Position numbers and translations under genes: made by a program. From contig NZ_MVOI01000003.1 of the NCBI RefSeq assembly GCF_002283555.1, forward strand, positions 332,536 through 396,535: a DNA stretch of 64,000 nt, read 5' to 3'. The DNA is from Rubrivirga sp. SAORIC476 (GTDB lineage Bacteria; Bacteroidota; Rhodothermia; Rhodothermales; Rubricoccaceae). The stretch's first letter is position 1; each line of letters starts with the position of its first letter. Of this stretch, positions 35,693 through 44,416 are shown in pieces. The notes under the pieces are model-generated. The model had not been told where the DNA came from and made no database searches. It worked only from the letters and a program-made list of their open reading frames with translations.

Positions 35693-35724
35693 CCGCCCCG
35701 GAGACCGTGTGGTCCCCGGGGCGG
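35693..35724 (-). terminator. Rho-independent-type terminator after the secretin gene
   Basis: A 9-bp GC stem (CCGCCCCGG/CCGGGGCGG) with a 14-nt loop lies 23 bp beyond the secretin stop. On the minus strand it runs into TCTGCGTTTGAGG. It marks the 3' end of the pilus locus and separates it from the feo operon. Confidence 0.7.
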
Positions 35725-35746
35725 GCGTCCCTGCGTCACGTGTGGT

Positions 35747-37126
35747 CTAGCGCTCGCGCACCTGGATGTCCGTGTCCTGGAGCACCTCGGCCGGCTCGGC
35801 GCCGAAGATCCGGACGCGCTCCTCGGCGTCGCGGCGCTCCTGCTCCATCAGGCCGCGCGGCAGCTCCCGGCCCATCCGCGTGCGGAGGTCGTCCGCCACG
35901 CGGGCGCGCAGCACGATGATGATCTCATTCTGCTGGACCGTCGTCGACTCGTACGAGAAGAGGTACTTGAGCAGCGGGAGGTCCTTCAGGATCGGGATGC
36001 CGCGGCGGGAGGTAGACTCGTCGGTCGAGGTCAGGCCGCCGATGGCGCGCATCTCCCCCGAGAGCAGCGGCAGCTGCGTCGAGATGTCGTCCTTGTTGAT
36101 CGCGATGCCATCCCCGGACGGGACGCCGGTCGACTTCTCGACCTTGACGTTGAGGTGGATGAACTCCACCGGGGCGCCCTCGCGCTCGTCCACGATCAGC
36201 GTCGGCGTGACGTCGATGATGGTGCCCGTCGAGAAGAACTGCGTGATGGCGTTGCCCTGGAAGTCGCGGACGGTGACCGGGATGTCCTGGCCGCTCTGCA
36301 TCCGGCCCTGCTCCCCACTCTGCACGACCGTGAACGGCGTCGCGATGGTCTGGCCGTAGCCCTGGGTCTCGAAGTAGCGGAAGAGGTTCAGGATGGTCGA
36401 CAGTTCGACGCGGTCCGAGGAGGCCTCCAGGAAGCCGTCGAGCGCGTCGAAGAACGAGCCCGCGTTGACGAAGAACTGGGTGCCGTTCTGGGAGCCACTC
36501 CCGGTGCTGCCCCCGGACCCACTGGACGCCCCGGCCGCCTGGCCGAAGAGCGAGCCCCAGTTGGTGCCGACCTCGCGGGCGCGCTGCGAGTTGAGCTGGA
36601 AGATGACCGCGTCGATGCGGATCTCGCGCGTCTCCGCGGTGGCGGGCAGCTCGGCGACGCCTGCGCCGCCGACGGGGCCGCCAGCGACCGGCTGGACGGC
36701 CGTGATGGCCGCGCCCGAGGCGCCGTCGGTCGTCGTGGCGACGATCTGCGGCTCGGTCACGATGAAGTAGCCCTCCGACTCCGAGAAGTCGAGTTGCTGG
36801 CGGTCGAGCACCAGCTCGAAGGCGTCGATGAAGTGGACGCCGTTGAGCGCCACCCCGATCGGCTCGGTGCGGTCCTGCGGATCCACGACGCGCTTGCCGG
36901 TGACGCGCTGGAACGTCGGGTTGATGAGCCGGAAGAACTGGTTCATCGGCGTCGTCGAGGGGAACGAGACGAGCTCGTCCGGCGGCACGTAGCCGCGGAC
37001 CACCTGGCCGTGGACCAGCGCGACGGGCGACAGCGCCGGGATGGCGACGAACAGCGCGGCGAAGAGCGCCAGCACCGGCCCGAGGCGGGTGCGGCTGACG
37101 CGGCGAGAAGTAGAGGTCGAGGTCAT
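35747..37126 (-). CDS. pilQ: Short secretin (PilQ/GspD family)
   Basis: A 459-residue outer-membrane secretin. The signal peptide is about residues 18-41. A single short N domain (about 45-130; HFIDAFELVLDRQQLDF) is followed by a Gly/Ser-rich insertion near 195-210. The secretin core has VELSTILNLFRYFETQGYG, VDVTPTLIVDE-like strands, and the signature IPILKDLPLLKYLFSYE near 395 with the closing EIIIVLRARV. It forms the pore through which the pilus passes. It is much shorter than typical PilQ (about 700 residues): AMIN and extra N domains are missing. Last gene of the pilus locus, after the PilO-PilP fusion. Confidence 0.9.
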   Translation of the reverse strand: MTSTSTSRRVSRTRLGPVLALFAALFVAIPALSPVALVHGQVVRGYVPPDELVSFPSTTPMNQFFRLINPTFQRVTGKRVVDPQDRTEPIGVALNGVHFIDAFELVLDRQQLDFSESEGYFIVTEPQIVATTTDGASGAAITAVQPVAGGPVGGAGVAELPATAETREIRIDAVIFQLNSQRAREVGTNWGSLFGQAAGASSGSGGSTGSGSQNGTQFFVNAGSFFDALDGFLEASSDRVELSTILNLFRYFETQGYGQTIATPFTVVQSGEQGRMQSGQDIPVTVRDFQGNAITQFFSTGTIIDVTPTLIVDEREGAPVEFIHLNVKVEKSTGVPSGDGIAINKDDISTQLPLLSGEMRAIGGLTSTDESTSRRGIPILKDLPLLKYLFSYESTTVQQNEIIIVLRARVADDLRTRMGRELPRGLMEQERRDAEERVRIFGAEPAEVLQDTDIQVRER

Positions 37127-37167
37127 GTCAGGGGGGGAATGACGCGGGGAGGGACGGCGTGGGAGGC

Positions 37168-38232
37168 CTAGTTCTGGGGGGTCCGAGGCGTGATCTCGGC
37201 ACTCTGGTAGGTGCCGGCCTCGATCGCCTCGGGCGTGCCGGGCGCGGGCGGCGGGGCGTCGAGGGTGGGGCCGGCCGGGACCGAGCCGCGGGACGGCGAG
37301 AGCGTCTGCCGACCGAGCGCCTGGCGGTAGCGCTCGCCCGTCTCCAGGTCGATCTCGACGCGCTCGCGGATGCCGCCGCGGTTGTAGTCCACCACGACGC
37401 GGGCTCGGGTCGGGTCGACGTTGGCGATGCGGCCGAGGTAGACGCGGTCGCCGGAGCGGAGCTGGCGCAGCTCGCCGCCGCGCTCGAAAACGGCCGTACC
37501 GCCGATGACGCTCACGAGCGGGTTCTGCTCGGGGTCGACGAGGTCGTCGACGTTGTTGGGCAGCGTCTCCAGAATGAACGGGAAGAACGGGTTGACCGCG
37601 GCGCGGCGCGACGGGAACGCCTCCGGCGGCGGCGTGATGGCGCTGTCCGGCGCCGAGATGTCGCGGTTGGTGCTGTAGAACGCATCCACGGCGAACGCGA
37701 ACTCGGCCAGGATGACCTGCCGGCCGGGCCCGTTGCCCTCGCCCGAGCCACCGATCGTGGAGACGTTCTTCTTGACCGACAGGTCGCGGATGCGGTAGAG
37801 GCCGCGGCTGTTCTCCACGTTCCAGAGGAAGGCGAAGAGGCTCTCGAAGTAGGCCTCGCCGGTCACCTGGTACGTGTAGTAGGACGCCGTCTGGCCGGGC
37901 GTCACGCCCGTCAGCGACAGGTCGAAGCGGTGGAAGCCGCTGCCCGAGAGGGCGTTCAGGTACGCCACCACGTCGGCCGAGGAGAGCTGCGAGGGCAGCA
38001 CCTTGTAGCGCGTGTTCCAGCGGGCGAGCGTGGCCGAGGCCTCCTCGCTGGCCGCGGCCTCCTCGGCGATCAGCGTCTCGACCTCCGCCTCGCGGCTTTC
38101 GAGCGCCTCGATCTCCGTCTCGATGCGGTCGAGCTCTTCGGGCTGGACCCGCTGGGTCACGTAGTAGCCGCCGCCGCCGGCCGCAGCCAGAAAGACGGAC
38201 AGGATGAGGGTGTTGAGGACTTCGTTGGACAT
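37168..38232 (-). CDS. Fused PilO-PilP-like inner-membrane pilus assembly protein
   Basis: A 354-residue protein with an N-terminal membrane helix (residues 6-26, LNTLILSVFLAAAGGGGYYV), a coiled coil (30-72) and a ferredoxin-like PilO domain (about 80-215). A loop then leads to a PilP-like beta domain (about 235-315) with LVSVIGGTAVFERGGELRQL and RVYLGRIANVDPTRARVVVDY, and a Pro-rich tail. PilO sets inner-membrane alignment and PilP contacts the secretin; in most bacteria they are two genes. The ATG at 38232 starts the membrane helix. It follows the PilM-PilN fusion by 56 bp and precedes the secretin by 41 bp. Confidence 0.8.
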   Translation of the reverse strand: MSNEVLNTLILSVFLAAAGGGGYYVTQRVQPEELDRIETEIEALESREAEVETLIAEEAAASEEASATLARWNTRYKVLPSQLSSADVVAYLNALSGSGFHRFDLSLTGVTPGQTASYYTYQVTGEAYFESLFAFLWNVENSRGLYRIRDLSVKKNVSTIGGSGEGNGPGRQVILAEFAFAVDAFYSTNRDISAPDSAITPPPEAFPSRRAAVNPFFPFILETLPNNVDDLVDPEQNPLVSVIGGTAVFERGGELRQLRSGDRVYLGRIANVDPTRARVVVDYNRGGIRERVEIDLETGERYRQALGRQTLSPSRGSVPAGPTLDAPPPAPGTPEAIEAGTYQSAEITPRTPQN

Positions 38233-38288
38233 GTCGTCGGGGCGCGGGGGCCGTCGAGGGGAGCCGTCAGGGAGTGAGAGCGGGAGGC

Positions 38289-40508
38289 CTAGGTCTCCGG
38301 AGTGCCGGGCGGCGGCGGCGGCGCGGCACCGGCCGACCCGTCGCCGAGGCCGTCGAGCGGCGCCGGGGGCGCCCCCACATCGGGCATGCCCGACTGCTCG
38401 CGCAGCACGCGGGTGATCTGGGGCAGCTCCGGGGGCTGCGTGAACCGGAGGCGGTACTTGTAGACCGGGTATTCGCGGACCTCGTCGAAGATGGTCTCCT
38501 CGATGGTGGCGTCCAGGCGCTGGGCCAGGCCCACCACGTTGGCGCGGGTCGTGGAGAAGCCCGACAGGGCGATTTCGGAGCCGGTCGGCGCCCACTCCTC
38601 GATCCAGATGCCACCGGTCTGGGACGCTGCCCGCGTGGTGCGGAGCATCGTCTGCGTCCAGCGGTCGGTGTCGATGAGCAGCGAGTCGAGAGCACCGAGG
38701 GCGGCCGTCAGCGCCACCTGGCGGTTCCGTAGGCTGTCGATGCGGGCCTGGAGCTGGGGCACCGAGAGCTGCGCTTCGGGCGGGAACTCGGCGAGCGTCT
38801 GCTGCGCCTGCGCGATCTCGCCGTCCTGCGAGACGTAGAGGTAGCTGAAGTAGATCACGCTCAGGAACAGCAGCATCGCCACGACCAGCGTGTGCCAGCC
38901 GAACGACAGGTCCAGCTTCCGCTTGCGCTTCAGCAGCGCGGCGGGGAGCAGGTTGGCGTCCTCGAAGGGGCTGTCCTTCTGGCGGACCCGGTGGCCCGCG
39001 ACCGCGGCACCGGCAGCCCCGACGAGCATCGGCGCCAGCGGACCGTAGGGGCCCACCAAGCCCTGTCGGGCGAGGCCCTCGCGGAGCGTCTCGACGCGCG
39101 CCTCGGGGTAGAACGCGGCGAAGCCCTGCACGAGCTCCTTCTCCCGCTCCTCCGAGATCACGACGACGTTGTGGACCGTGCCGACGCCCTGGACGTCCTG
39201 CTGGAGCAGCACGCGCGAGCAGATCGTGTCCGGCCCGTCGAAGGCGGTCACGGACTGCATCATCTCGTAGTGATGCAGCTGGTTGCCGGTCAGCAGGAGG
39301 ACGATCGTGTCCTCCGCACCCACCCGGACGATGGCGGTGTTCTCGTGCGTGTCCGGCACGAGCGTCATCCGCACGAGGCCGATCAGCAGCGGGACCTCGC
39401 CTTCGAGGGTCTTGATGACCGTCTTGCGATGGGCGGACTGCTCGCGGAGCATGCCCACGGACTCGGCCACGGGCTCGCTGCCGGTCGGAGCCACGGCGAG
39501 GTAGCGCCGCAGGCCATCACGGGGCGACATGGGGAAGAACGCCACGCGGTCCTTGCTGACCGGCGTGCCGAAGTCGGGCAGGAGCTCCAGGAGGCGCTCG
39601 CGCTTGACGGGCGTCGAGGCGCTCTCCTTGAGGCCGTCGGCGCCGGGCGCGGCCGGGGCGTCGCCCTTGCCCTTCTTCTTGGCCTTCTTGGCCTTGGTCT
39701 TCTTCTCCGGGGGCACCGACAGCTCGGCGTACGCCACGTCGGGCGCATCGATCGTGAAGGAGAGCGTCGGGCGCGCGAAGCCCGCCTGGGTGCACTCTTC
39801 GAGGATGTCCCGGAGCTCGAAGATGATCGGTTGGGCCTCCTGGCTGATGTCGCCCGCGGTGGCCGTCGTGTCGAAGGCCGCGTCCGTCACCACGCCCATG
39901 CCCGCGAACTCGGCCGAGAAGTCGATCTCGCCCGAGCCACCGAACTGGATGGACGGGTCCTCCGCGCCGACGGCGAGCGTGGCCTCCTCCAGCTCCACGT
40001 CGTCGGGGCTGAGCGGGCTCTGGCCGTACTGGCTCTCGGCCCGGTTGCGGACGAACTGCCGCAGCGGCTCGTAGCCGTCGGCGGAGGGCCGCACGAGGAC
40101 GCCGTAGACCTGCTTCGGCGTCACGTGGATGCCGAGCACGAGGCCGTCCTTGACGCGCCCGCGCCGGGAGGACTTCTTCTCGCGCCCGCGGCGGCTGGGG
40201 GGCGCGGCGTCGGGGCCGGGCTCGGCCTCCGAGAACGAGACCGCGAGCGGGTCGCCGCCGGTGCCGTCGGTGAGGGTGCCCGCCTCGGCGCCGAAGGCGA
40301 GGTCGGGGTCCACCGGGATGTCGTCGTAGGCGCCGCCGCCGAGGAAGACGCCGTCGTCGGCGAGATCGCCGGCCGGGAAGGCCGGCGAGGCCGCCTGGTC
40401 GGAGGCGCCATCGCCAGGCCCGAAGGACTCGGGCCCGAAAGACTCGGACCCGAAGGACTCAGAGGAGAACCCGTCGGGGTCGTCGGGGAAGATGAAGTTG
40501 TCGCTCAT
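38289..40508 (-). CDS. Fused PilM-PilN-like (GspL-like) pilus assembly protein
   Basis: A 739-residue protein. An acidic low-complexity N terminus (1-110, SFGxES repeats) precedes an actin-like PilM region (about 125-500): LVLGIHVTPKQVYGVLVR, a Lys/Ala-rich KKTKAKKAKKKGKG loop near 265, and a GLVGPYGPLAPMLVGAAGAA closing segment. A membrane helix (about 540-560, LVVAMLLFLSVIYFSYLYV) is followed by a PilN-like coiled coil and ferredoxin-like domain, then a Pro-rich tail. PilM is normally cytoplasmic and binds the N-terminal tail of PilN; here the contact is built in by fusion, as in GspL. It sits between the PilT-like ATPase and PilO-PilP. Confidence 0.8.
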   Translation of the reverse strand: MSDNFIFPDDPDGFSSESFGSESFGPESFGPGDGASDQAASPAFPAGDLADDGVFLGGGAYDDIPVDPDLAFGAEAGTLTDGTGGDPLAVSFSEAEPGPDAAPPSRRGREKKSSRRGRVKDGLVLGIHVTPKQVYGVLVRPSADGYEPLRQFVRNRAESQYGQSPLSPDDVELEEATLAVGAEDPSIQFGGSGEIDFSAEFAGMGVVTDAAFDTTATAGDISQEAQPIIFELRDILEECTQAGFARPTLSFTIDAPDVAYAELSVPPEKKTKAKKAKKKGKGDAPAAPGADGLKESASTPVKRERLLELLPDFGTPVSKDRVAFFPMSPRDGLRRYLAVAPTGSEPVAESVGMLREQSAHRKTVIKTLEGEVPLLIGLVRMTLVPDTHENTAIVRVGAEDTIVLLLTGNQLHHYEMMQSVTAFDGPDTICSRVLLQQDVQGVGTVHNVVVISEEREKELVQGFAAFYPEARVETLREGLARQGLVGPYGPLAPMLVGAAGAAVAGHRVRQKDSPFEDANLLPAALLKRKRKLDLSFGWHTLVVAMLLFLSVIYFSYLYVSQDGEIAQAQQTLAEFPPEAQLSVPQLQARIDSLRNRQVALTAALGALDSLLIDTDRWTQTMLRTTRAASQTGGIWIEEWAPTGSEIALSGFSTTRANVVGLAQRLDATIEETIFDEVREYPVYKYRLRFTQPPELPQITRVLREQSGMPDVGAPPAPLDGLGDGSAGAAPPPPPGTPET

Positions 40509-40542
40509 GGGGGGCGGGGTCGGTCCGGGGCGGGCGGGACGG

Positions 40543-41916
40543 CTAGGCCGTCTGCATCAGCTGCTGGAAGCGGCGCTTGTTGTTCGAGTACTGGAGGCCG
40601 GTCTCGGGCGTGATCTTGCGCTCACGGACGAGGCGAAACAGGTCCTGCTCCAGGGTCACCATGCCCTGGCGCGTGCCTTCCCACATCATCTGGTAGATCT
40701 CGTTGGTGTTGTCGTTCTTGATGGCCGCGCGCACCGAGGCAGTCACCCAGAGGACCTCCTTGGCGAGCACGCGCCCGCCGCCCGCCTTCGGCGGCAGCTT
40801 CTGCGAGACGACGCAGTTGAGCACGTCGGCCAGGCGGGAGCGGACGCGCTCCTGCTCGAAGGGCGGGTACTCGGCCACGATGCGGTCGATGGACTCGACG
40901 GCGCTGGCGGTGTGGAGCGTCGAGAAGACCTTGTGGCCGGTGTCGGCCGCCTCGATGGCCGAGTCGATGGTCTCGGGGTCGCGCATCTCCCCGATCATGA
41001 TGATGTCGGGGTCCTGGCGGAGCGCCTGGCTGACGCCGATCTTGAACGACGGCACGTCCGGGCCCACCTCGCGGTGACGGATGATGCAGCGCTGCGGGTT
41101 GTGGACGTACTCGAGCGGCTTCGCGATGATGACGATGTGGCCGTCGAAGTCGCGGTTGTTGGCGTCGATGATGGCGTCCAGCGTGGTGCTCTTGCCGGAG
41201 CCGGTCACGCCGGTCACCAGCGCGAGCCCGCTCCGCACGTTCGAGAACAGGACGCCCTTCTGGATCACCGGGTGGAAGCCCAGCCCGTCCAGCGGGCGGA
41301 CCTCCTCGTTGATGGCGCGCAAACACACGCCGAGGTGCTGGTTGTCGTAGTAGGCCGTGCAGCGGAATCGCTTGCGGAGGCCGTTGTCGCCGTCGAGCTG
41401 GTACGAGAAGTCGGCCGACTGCACCTCCCAGAGGTCGTCCTGGTTGCGTTCCGAGAGGAGGTTGAGGATCAGGATGTCGACCTCGTCGTTGCTTGCGATG
41501 CCGAGTTCGAAGTGGGGCGTCTTGTCGCCGTCGACGCGGTACCAGACGCGGCCGAGCGTGGCCGGGCCGCCCATGTCGAGGTCACTCGCGCCCATGGTGT
41601 GCATCTTCCCCACGTACTGCTCGACGAAGCTGCGCAGCTGCTCCCGCTGGTCGATGGAGAGCCGGGCGACCTGCTCGGCGTAGAACTTCAGCCGGTCCTC
41701 CCCCACGAGCAGCTTCGGCGCGCTCCGCGCCAGCGGGCGGACGAACGACGGGATCCGGTGGAACCCGTCGCTGTCGACGTCGCCGAAGCCGGGCACCTGG
41801 GCCTGCGGCTCGGGTGCGCCGGGCGCCCCCATCGGAGTGGACCAGGCGGGCAGGGTGCCGGGGGCCGTCGGGCCGCCGAAGCCAGGGGCCTGCGGGAAGG
41901 AAGGGGGCGAAGTCAC
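40543..41916 (-). CDS. pilT: PilT-like pilus ATPase with substituted Asp box
   Basis: A 457-residue hexameric ATPase of the PilT/PilB superfamily. A Pro/Gly-rich N-terminal extension (1-60) precedes an N domain and a RecA core with Walker A GVTGSGKST (Lys242), Walker B DPDIIMIGEMRDPET, His box FSTLHTASA and an AAIKN motif like the AIRNLI element of retraction ATPases. The Asp box, normally TIEDPIEFVH, reads IIAKPLEYVH: the Glu-Asp pair is Ala265-Lys266. That Glu is the proposed general base in PilT. The enzyme may be slow, regulatory, or use another base. Start is a GTG. Known role of relatives: pilus retraction and twitching. Confidence 0.88.
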   Translation of the reverse strand: MTSPPSFPQAPGFGGPTAPGTLPAWSTPMGAPGAPEPQAQVPGFGDVDSDGFHRIPSFVRPLARSAPKLLVGEDRLKFYAEQVARLSIDQREQLRSFVEQYVGKMHTMGASDLDMGGPATLGRVWYRVDGDKTPHFELGIASNDEVDILILNLLSERNQDDLWEVQSADFSYQLDGDNGLRKRFRCTAYYDNQHLGVCLRAINEEVRPLDGLGFHPVIQKGVLFSNVRSGLALVTGVTGSGKSTTLDAIIDANNRDFDGHIVIIAKPLEYVHNPQRCIIRHREVGPDVPSFKIGVSQALRQDPDIIMIGEMRDPETIDSAIEAADTGHKVFSTLHTASAVESIDRIVAEYPPFEQERVRSRLADVLNCVVSQKLPPKAGGGRVLAKEVLWVTASVRAAIKNDNTNEIYQMMWEGTRQGMVTLEQDLFRLVRERKITPETGLQYSNNKRRFQQLMQTA

Positions 41917-42097
41917 AAGTGCGGGAGGGAGCGTCGACAGGATCTCGGCAAGGGCCGGGCCAGACCGGCCAGGGCGGGAATTGGCCCGTGCGGTATCGTC
42001 TTGGCCCCTGTCCGGGCGCGCTTTCGACCCATCGGGGGCACGATTGGTAACCCTGGCGCTCCACGGACGAAGCCCATTCGCGCCTCCCCAAGACGCG

Positions 42098-42139
42098 CCA
42101 AAACAGACGCGGGGGCGGCCGCAGATCGACCGCCCCCGC
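42098..42139 (-). terminator. Terminator after cassette protein C, copy 2
   Basis: A 10-bp stem (GCGGGGGCGG/CCGCCCCCGC) with an 11-nt loop is 43 bp past the stop of the 42183-43607 gene and is followed on the minus strand by TCTGTTTTGG. It separates the upstream pilus genes from the pilT-like operon. Confidence 0.72.
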
Positions 42140-42182
42140 AGGGCTCGCTCGCGCGTCGGAGGGCGCGCATCGGCAGGCCTGG

Positions 42183-43607
42183 CTACCTCACCGTGCAGGA
42201 CAGCACGATGTCATTGTGCTGCCGGAGGTGGGTCCGCGTGGCCGGGTCCGGGAGGCAGAGGAGCTGCTCGTTGGACTCGTTGCCCGGCGGCCGGTGCAGG
42301 ACCGGGTTCTTGTTGTTCTTGGTGTTGTTCTTCGTGCAGCTGCACGCGTAATCGTTGTAAGCGTCGTTGTCGTCGTCGTCCGGGTCGGTGTCCGGCTCCG
42401 GCTCCGGCTCGGGGTCCGGATCGGGGGTGGGGTTGGGATCCGGATCGGGGGTGGTGTCCGGGTCCGGATCGGTGTCCGGGTCCGGCTCCGTCGTCGGGTC
42501 GGGGAGGTCCGGGACCTCGTCCTCGACCTCTCCGCACTCGTCCTGCTGGTCGTGGTAGGAGTCCACGGTCTCCTGGTACTCGGCGTCCGACGGGCGGATG
42601 ACGTGCACCTCGATCACCTGATCGGAGAGGTCGGGGCGGCTCCCGTAGTCACGGAGGAGGCGATAGCCGTCGGCGTTCGCGTCCGGCCAGCCGGTGCCGT
42701 CGTAGCCGTAGATCTTGAGCCCCTGGAGGCTGTTGCGCGGGTCCGTGGATGTCGGGTTGTCCCAGGACGTGTTGTGGATGTCCTCCCAGCCGATCCGCCA
42801 CGTGTCGCGGGCGCCCGGCTTCTGCTCGACGTAGGCCCAGATGTCCTCCTCGACTTCGCCGAGGTTGCCCGCCGAGACGACCAACGCGCTGTGGATGTAG
42901 TCGAAGTCCGAGAGGCGAACCGTGTTGTTCCGCGCGTGCGCACGCGCCTGGCACGTCGGCATCTCCTTCGTAGGCCGTGTAGAGCAGTTCTTGTCGACCC
43001 CGATGAAGAAGTTCATCTGGGTCCCGGGCTCGACCCAGATCATGCGGGCCGGGCGGGCGACGCTCCGGTCCCGGTTGTCGGGCGCGAAGAGCATGATGGG
43101 CTCTGGCTCCTCGCCCTCCTCCATGTCCAGGGTGTAGGCCTGGTAGTACACCGCCGAGCAGTACCCGGCCATCGACTCGATGAACGACACGTCCACGATG
43201 CCGCCCTCGCGGGCCGTCAGGACGTGCACGCGGTACTCGTCGTGCATGGTGTAGCTTGCCTCGCCGAAGGTCCCGGTCGCCACCACGCGGACGCTGTGGC
43301 CGGAGGTCAGCTGGGCCTTGACGGTGTAGGACCCGCCCGTGAAGCGGCCCGTCGAGTAGGTGCCGCTCCGGCCCCGGTTGTTGGGGCCGTTGAGGGCGAT
43401 GGTCCCGGCGTGGACCTCCTCGCCGAAGGCGCGGAGCTCGCCCATGCCGACGTTGAACGCCGAGGCCGCGATCTCACGCGCGATGACTTCCTCCTGGTAG
43501 GCGCGCTGGTCCTTGGAGGTGCGCGCTTCGCTTTCTTGCGTGGAGACGAGTTGCTTGGTCAGGATCAACCCTGAACCGAGCACGAGGACGAGTAAAGCCT
43601 TTCCCAT
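42183..43607 (-). CDS. Pilus-tip-like cassette protein C, copy 2, with Asp-Pro repeat region
   Basis: A 474-residue protein beginning MGKALLVLVLGSGLILTKQL, a hydrophobic start with a Gly at position 2 as in the pilins here. A charged helix follows (REIAASAFNVGMGEL near 45-60), like PilX-type minor pilins, then a strand-rich domain. From about 365 to 420 there is a PDPDTDPDPD-type repeat, a stiff acidic linker that may bind Ca2+. The C-terminal tail has several cysteines (ACSC and others). It is the third gene of the in-locus A-B-C cassette and parallels the gene at 7103-8302. No named family recognised; the inferred role is pilus tip or adhesin. Confidence 0.72.
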   Translation of the reverse strand: MGKALLVLVLGSGLILTKQLVSTQESEARTSKDQRAYQEEVIAREIAASAFNVGMGELRAFGEEVHAGTIALNGPNNRGRSGTYSTGRFTGGSYTVKAQLTSGHSVRVVATGTFGEASYTMHDEYRVHVLTAREGGIVDVSFIESMAGYCSAVYYQAYTLDMEEGEEPEPIMLFAPDNRDRSVARPARMIWVEPGTQMNFFIGVDKNCSTRPTKEMPTCQARAHARNNTVRLSDFDYIHSALVVSAGNLGEVEEDIWAYVEQKPGARDTWRIGWEDIHNTSWDNPTSTDPRNSLQGLKIYGYDGTGWPDANADGYRLLRDYGSRPDLSDQVIEVHVIRPSDAEYQETVDSYHDQQDECGEVEDEVPDLPDPTTEPDPDTDPDPDTTPDPDPNPTPDPDPEPEPEPDTDPDDDDNDAYNDYACSCTKNNTKNNKNPVLHRPPGNESNEQLLCLPDPATRTHLRQHNDIVLSCTVR

Positions 43608-43657
43608 TGGAGTGGTGGTGTGTGCGTGTCAGAAAGAGCCGGGGGCGGCGTGGTGGG

Positions 43658-44356
43658 CTACGACTGGGTGGACGGCGGCGGGACCCAGTAGGGCCGCACC
43701 TTCATGGTCTTGACCCAGTAGAGCTCGCGCATGTAGTTGTCCGGCTTGAGGACGTACTCCGGGACGACCCCGAAGCGGACCCGGATGAAATCGACCTTGT
43801 AGACGTCCACCTCGCCCGTGGGCGTCCGGGGCGTCTCGCCGGACCGGTCGAGCAGGTGGACCTGGAAGAAGGACAGCGTCCCGATGCTGCGCGTGTTGAG
43901 CGTCCAGTCGCTCGTGGAGACGTCGCCCAACGCAGGCGGGTCGCCGTCCGAGTCGAAGTCCACCACCGCCGAGTCGCGCAGGACGCGGTACATCTGGTAG
44001 GTGGTGTCGGCGAACTCCGCCATGCCGGTCTCCACGAGCCGGTAGCGCTTGAAGATGCGGCTGTCGGTGCCGTCGGTCGCGGTGGTGTCGCTGTAGAACA
44101 CCCACTCGGTGGCGTTGCCGTTGATCGCGTCGACGGTCGGCTCCTCGAACCGGTACAGGTTCTCGCCGAAGTTGGCGCCGATGTTCATCACGTCCTCCTC
44201 GACCCACTGGCCGAAGATGAGCGTCTTCGCCTTGACCGAGTGGGACGCGACCTGCTCGATGTTGGCGTGCTGAGAGCGGACCTGCGTGACCTGGAGGCCG
44301 AGGATGAGCACGCCGGCGACGATGACAGCGATGAGGTTGTCGAGGAGGAACTGCAT
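43658..44356 (-). CDS. Pilus-tip-like cassette protein B, copy 2 (PilW-like position)
   Basis: A 232-residue protein with a hydrophobic helix from residue 3 (FLLDNLIAVIVAGVLILGLQ), a Gln/His-rich charged helix, then WVEEDVMNIGANFGENLY near residue 50 and a beta-rich domain ending in a Pro-rich tail. It aligns by eye with the 6497-7072 protein (LLD at 4-6; WxExDxxNxG). The unit order A-B-C, spacing and strand match the orphan cassette. PilW-like minor pilins share this size, but no family assignment is certain. Gap to gene C is 50 bp, to gene A 60 bp. Confidence 0.72.
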   Translation of the reverse strand: MQFLLDNLIAVIVAGVLILGLQVTQVRSQHANIEQVASHSVKAKTLIFGQWVEEDVMNIGANFGENLYRFEEPTVDAINGNATEWVFYSDTTATDGTDSRIFKRYRLVETGMAEFADTTYQMYRVLRDSAVVDFDSDGDPPALGDVSTSDWTLNTRSIGTLSFFQVHLLDRSGETPRTPTGEVDVYKVDFIRVRFGVVPEYVLKPDNYMRELYWVKTMKVRPYWVPPPSTQS

Positions 44357-44416
44357 GCGAAGGAGGAGCCGGGTGTGGTGGAGGTGGGGTCGTGGTGGGC
44401 CAGCGGAGGCTCAGCC

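Noticed and set aside
42365-42530. Short tandem repeats as a CRISPR array
   Set aside because: They are in-frame codon repeats for an Asp-Pro linker, with no spacers and no cas genes.
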